Part shown: piece after piece, positions 62,896 through 64,000 of the stretch
How the letters are laid out: every line of letters starts with the position of its first letter
How positions within the stretch are numbered: the stretch's first letter is position 1
DNA from: Prevotella sp. E13-17
GTDB lineage: Bacteria > Bacteroidota > Bacteroidia > Bacteroidales > Bacteroidaceae
Length of the DNA stretch: 64,000 bases
Direction: 5' to 3'
Assembly: GCF_022024035.1 (NCBI RefSeq)
Contig: NZ_CP091787.1
Coordinates: 2,946,001-3,010,000, forward strand
The notes under the pieces: model-generated
The model's input: only the letters and a program-made list of their open reading frames with translations
Told to the model about the DNA's origin: nothing
Databases searched by the model: none
Program-made: the position numbers and the translations under genes

Positions 62896-63840
62896 CTATT
62901 TATATTCATCTTTGCGGATAATTCTACCGTCAATCACATCATATTTCCTATTGAATTCCTCACGTCCACGCTTCCAGCGGTTGTGTGTCCACAGATAGAA
63001 AGGCGGCTGACGACGGATATTTTCCTCTAACATCTGGTAGAAGCGACGGGTGATAGCAAACTCCTCTTCTTTGGCTGCCTCGTTTGATATCAAACGGAAA
63101 GTACATATATATTTCCCACGGTAAGGACGTTGCATATCTACAAAGAACACGGCATCATTCATCTTCTGCATGATTCGTTCTGCGCCAGTAAATACTGGAG
63201 TATCGTGATGTAAGAAATCGACCCACAGATGCATGTTTTCCCATTTCGGGCTTTGGTCGCTTATATATCCAAAGAGCGAACGGCGTTGCTCGCGCTTTAA
63301 GGTGATGAGATGACGCAGAATATCCTGCTTGGGTACACAGAGACCGCCATGAGAAGAGCGCACATCTATGAATAACTGATTAAAAGCCTCGTTATATAGT
63401 GGATGGTAAATAAGTCCCATCACAGCTTTTGGATAACGTTGGAATGCAAGTCCTGTAGCCGAGAGCCACTCCCAGTTACAATAGTGTCCAAGGATGGCAG
63501 CGCAATTCTGACCACGATCAAAAGCTTTTTCCAGTTCTTCCACTCCCCGGAACTCGATATGTTTCAGAAGGGCTTCGTTGCTGATGCTCAGCAGCTTGAT
63601 GGTCTCCACGAAATAGTCACAAAGCCAATGATAAAACTGTCGCTCTATCTCCTTAATCTCGGCTTCAGTTTTTTCTGGGAACGAAGACGTCAACTGTCGT
63701 CGCACAAGTTTCCTGCGATATCCTACCAGATAGTAAACCAGCACAAAGAAACAGTCTGACACGCCATAGAGCATCCATAACGGCAATAGCGATATGGCAT
63801 AACTCACTGCATAAAGGATATGATATAACAATCGTTTCAT
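62896..63840 (-). CDS. LpxL/HtrB-family lipid A or lysophospholipid acyltransferase
   Basis: A 314-residue protein with N-terminal hydrophobic helices (about 5-40) and the catalytic HxxxxE motif in GHYCNWEW (His119, Glu124). YISDQSPKWENMHLWVDFL and TPVFTGAERIMQKM are further family blocks. The enzyme adds an acyl chain to a lipid A precursor or related lipid at the inner membrane. Its ATG overlaps the stop of the preceding partial gene (ATGA). It suggests that the locus builds a lipid-linked product. Confidence 0.92.
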   Translation of the reverse strand: MKRLLYHILYAVSYAISLLPLWMLYGVSDCFFVLVYYLVGYRRKLVRRQLTSSFPEKTEAEIKEIERQFYHWLCDYFVETIKLLSISNEALLKHIEFRGVEELEKAFDRGQNCAAILGHYCNWEWLSATGLAFQRYPKAVMGLIYHPLYNEAFNQLFIDVRSSHGGLCVPKQDILRHLITLKREQRRSLFGYISDQSPKWENMHLWVDFLHHDTPVFTGAERIMQKMNDAVFFVDMQRPYRGKYICTFRLISNEAAKEEEFAITRRFYQMLEENIRRQPPFYLWTHNRWKRGREEFNRKYDVIDGRIIRKDEYK

Positions 63841-64000
63841 CGGCTTAACAGATCTTGAGATGTTGTTTGCAAAATGGCCTTGTTCACATTGAGCAGATGC
63901 TCCACATCACTACCATTACTAATAATAGCACGTCCTGCGTCGAAATCGTATAGAATCTCGCCTGTTTCATCATAGAGCCACTGTGCATTGTTAAAGTTAT
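63837..64000 (-). CDS. 3' end of an unidentified gene, cut by the window edge
   Basis: The last 53 codons of a minus-strand gene, reading NFNNAQWLYDETGEIL … QTTSQDLLSR and then TGA. It overlaps the acyltransferase start by 4 bases and so belongs to the same operon. The fragment shows no motif I can recognise. Confidence 0.75.
   Translation of the reverse strand, partial: NFNNAQWLYDETGEILYDFDAGRAIISNGSDVEHLLNVNKAILQTTSQDLLSR

Overview
The window looks like a chromosome segment from a Prevotellaceae-type member of the Bacteroidales (Prevotella in the broad sense). The evidence is the SusC/SusD pair, the Bacteroidetes promoter pattern (TTTG, about 17-20 bases, then TAnnTTTG) in front of nearly every transcription unit, secreted proteins ending in a sorting-like tail (…GVYVVNGKKVIIK type), and the gene families present. 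The genus is an inference; no rRNA is present to settle it.

Layout. (1) 1-589: start of a minus-strand beta-L-arabinofuranosidase-like gene cut by the window edge. (2) 924-6358, minus: exbB-exbD-exbD-tonB plus a PstS-like lipoprotein and a TPR protein, one envelope-energising operon with its promoter and terminator visible. (3) 6539-11481, minus: housekeeping genes (aspartate-type aminotransferase, ribBA, an LptF/LptG permease, a START-like protein). (4) 11681-11754: a CAU-anticodon tRNA, followed by the first copy of an unusual 22-base-period intergenic repeat. (5) 12318-25792: a GntR regulator divergent from an alpha-mannan utilisation locus (phosphomannose isomerase, SusC, SusD, SusE-like, GH76, GH92, MFS transporter). 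The logic is outer-membrane capture, endo- then exo-mannosidase cleavage, inner-membrane uptake and entry into glycolysis as fructose-6-phosphate. A lone response regulator and a GH51 arabinofuranosidase follow.

(6) 28.5-46.8 kb: the second copy of the 22-base-period repeat, then two related cassettes in opposite orientation. Each is a secreted multi-domain protein followed 18-19 bases later by a 56-61 residue peptide (MKKxYxxP…VWEExEE), a GC-rich palindrome and a near-identical terminator hairpin. Between them lie a 3542-residue secreted protein and a lipoprotein that share a domain type. (7) 47.3-48.0 kb: rplS and a convergent unannotated 59-residue gene.

(8) 48057-64000: a surface-glycan locus. 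It has glf (UDP-galactofuranose) and a complete 2-aminoethylphosphonate (AEP) pathway: PEP mutase, phosphonopyruvate decarboxylase, a CTP-type nucleotidyltransferase and AEP transaminase. It also has a second PLP aminotransferase coupled to a cytidylyltransferase fused to a degenerate oxidoreductase, two LicD phosphotransferases, a CDP-glycerol-type glycerophosphotransferase, a GT10 fucosyltransferase-like enzyme, a second glycosyltransferase, an LPS-type sugar kinase, a DegT aminotransferase and an LpxL-like acyltransferase. Together they suggest a phosphonate-decorated, galactofuranose- and fucose-containing glycolipid or polysaccharide.

The most novel signals are the two 22-base-period intergenic arrays, the repeated secreted-protein/short-peptide cassette, the cytidylyltransferase-pseudodehydrogenase fusion inside the phosphonate glycan locus, and a palindromic repeat family with one member lying in frame inside a coding sequence.
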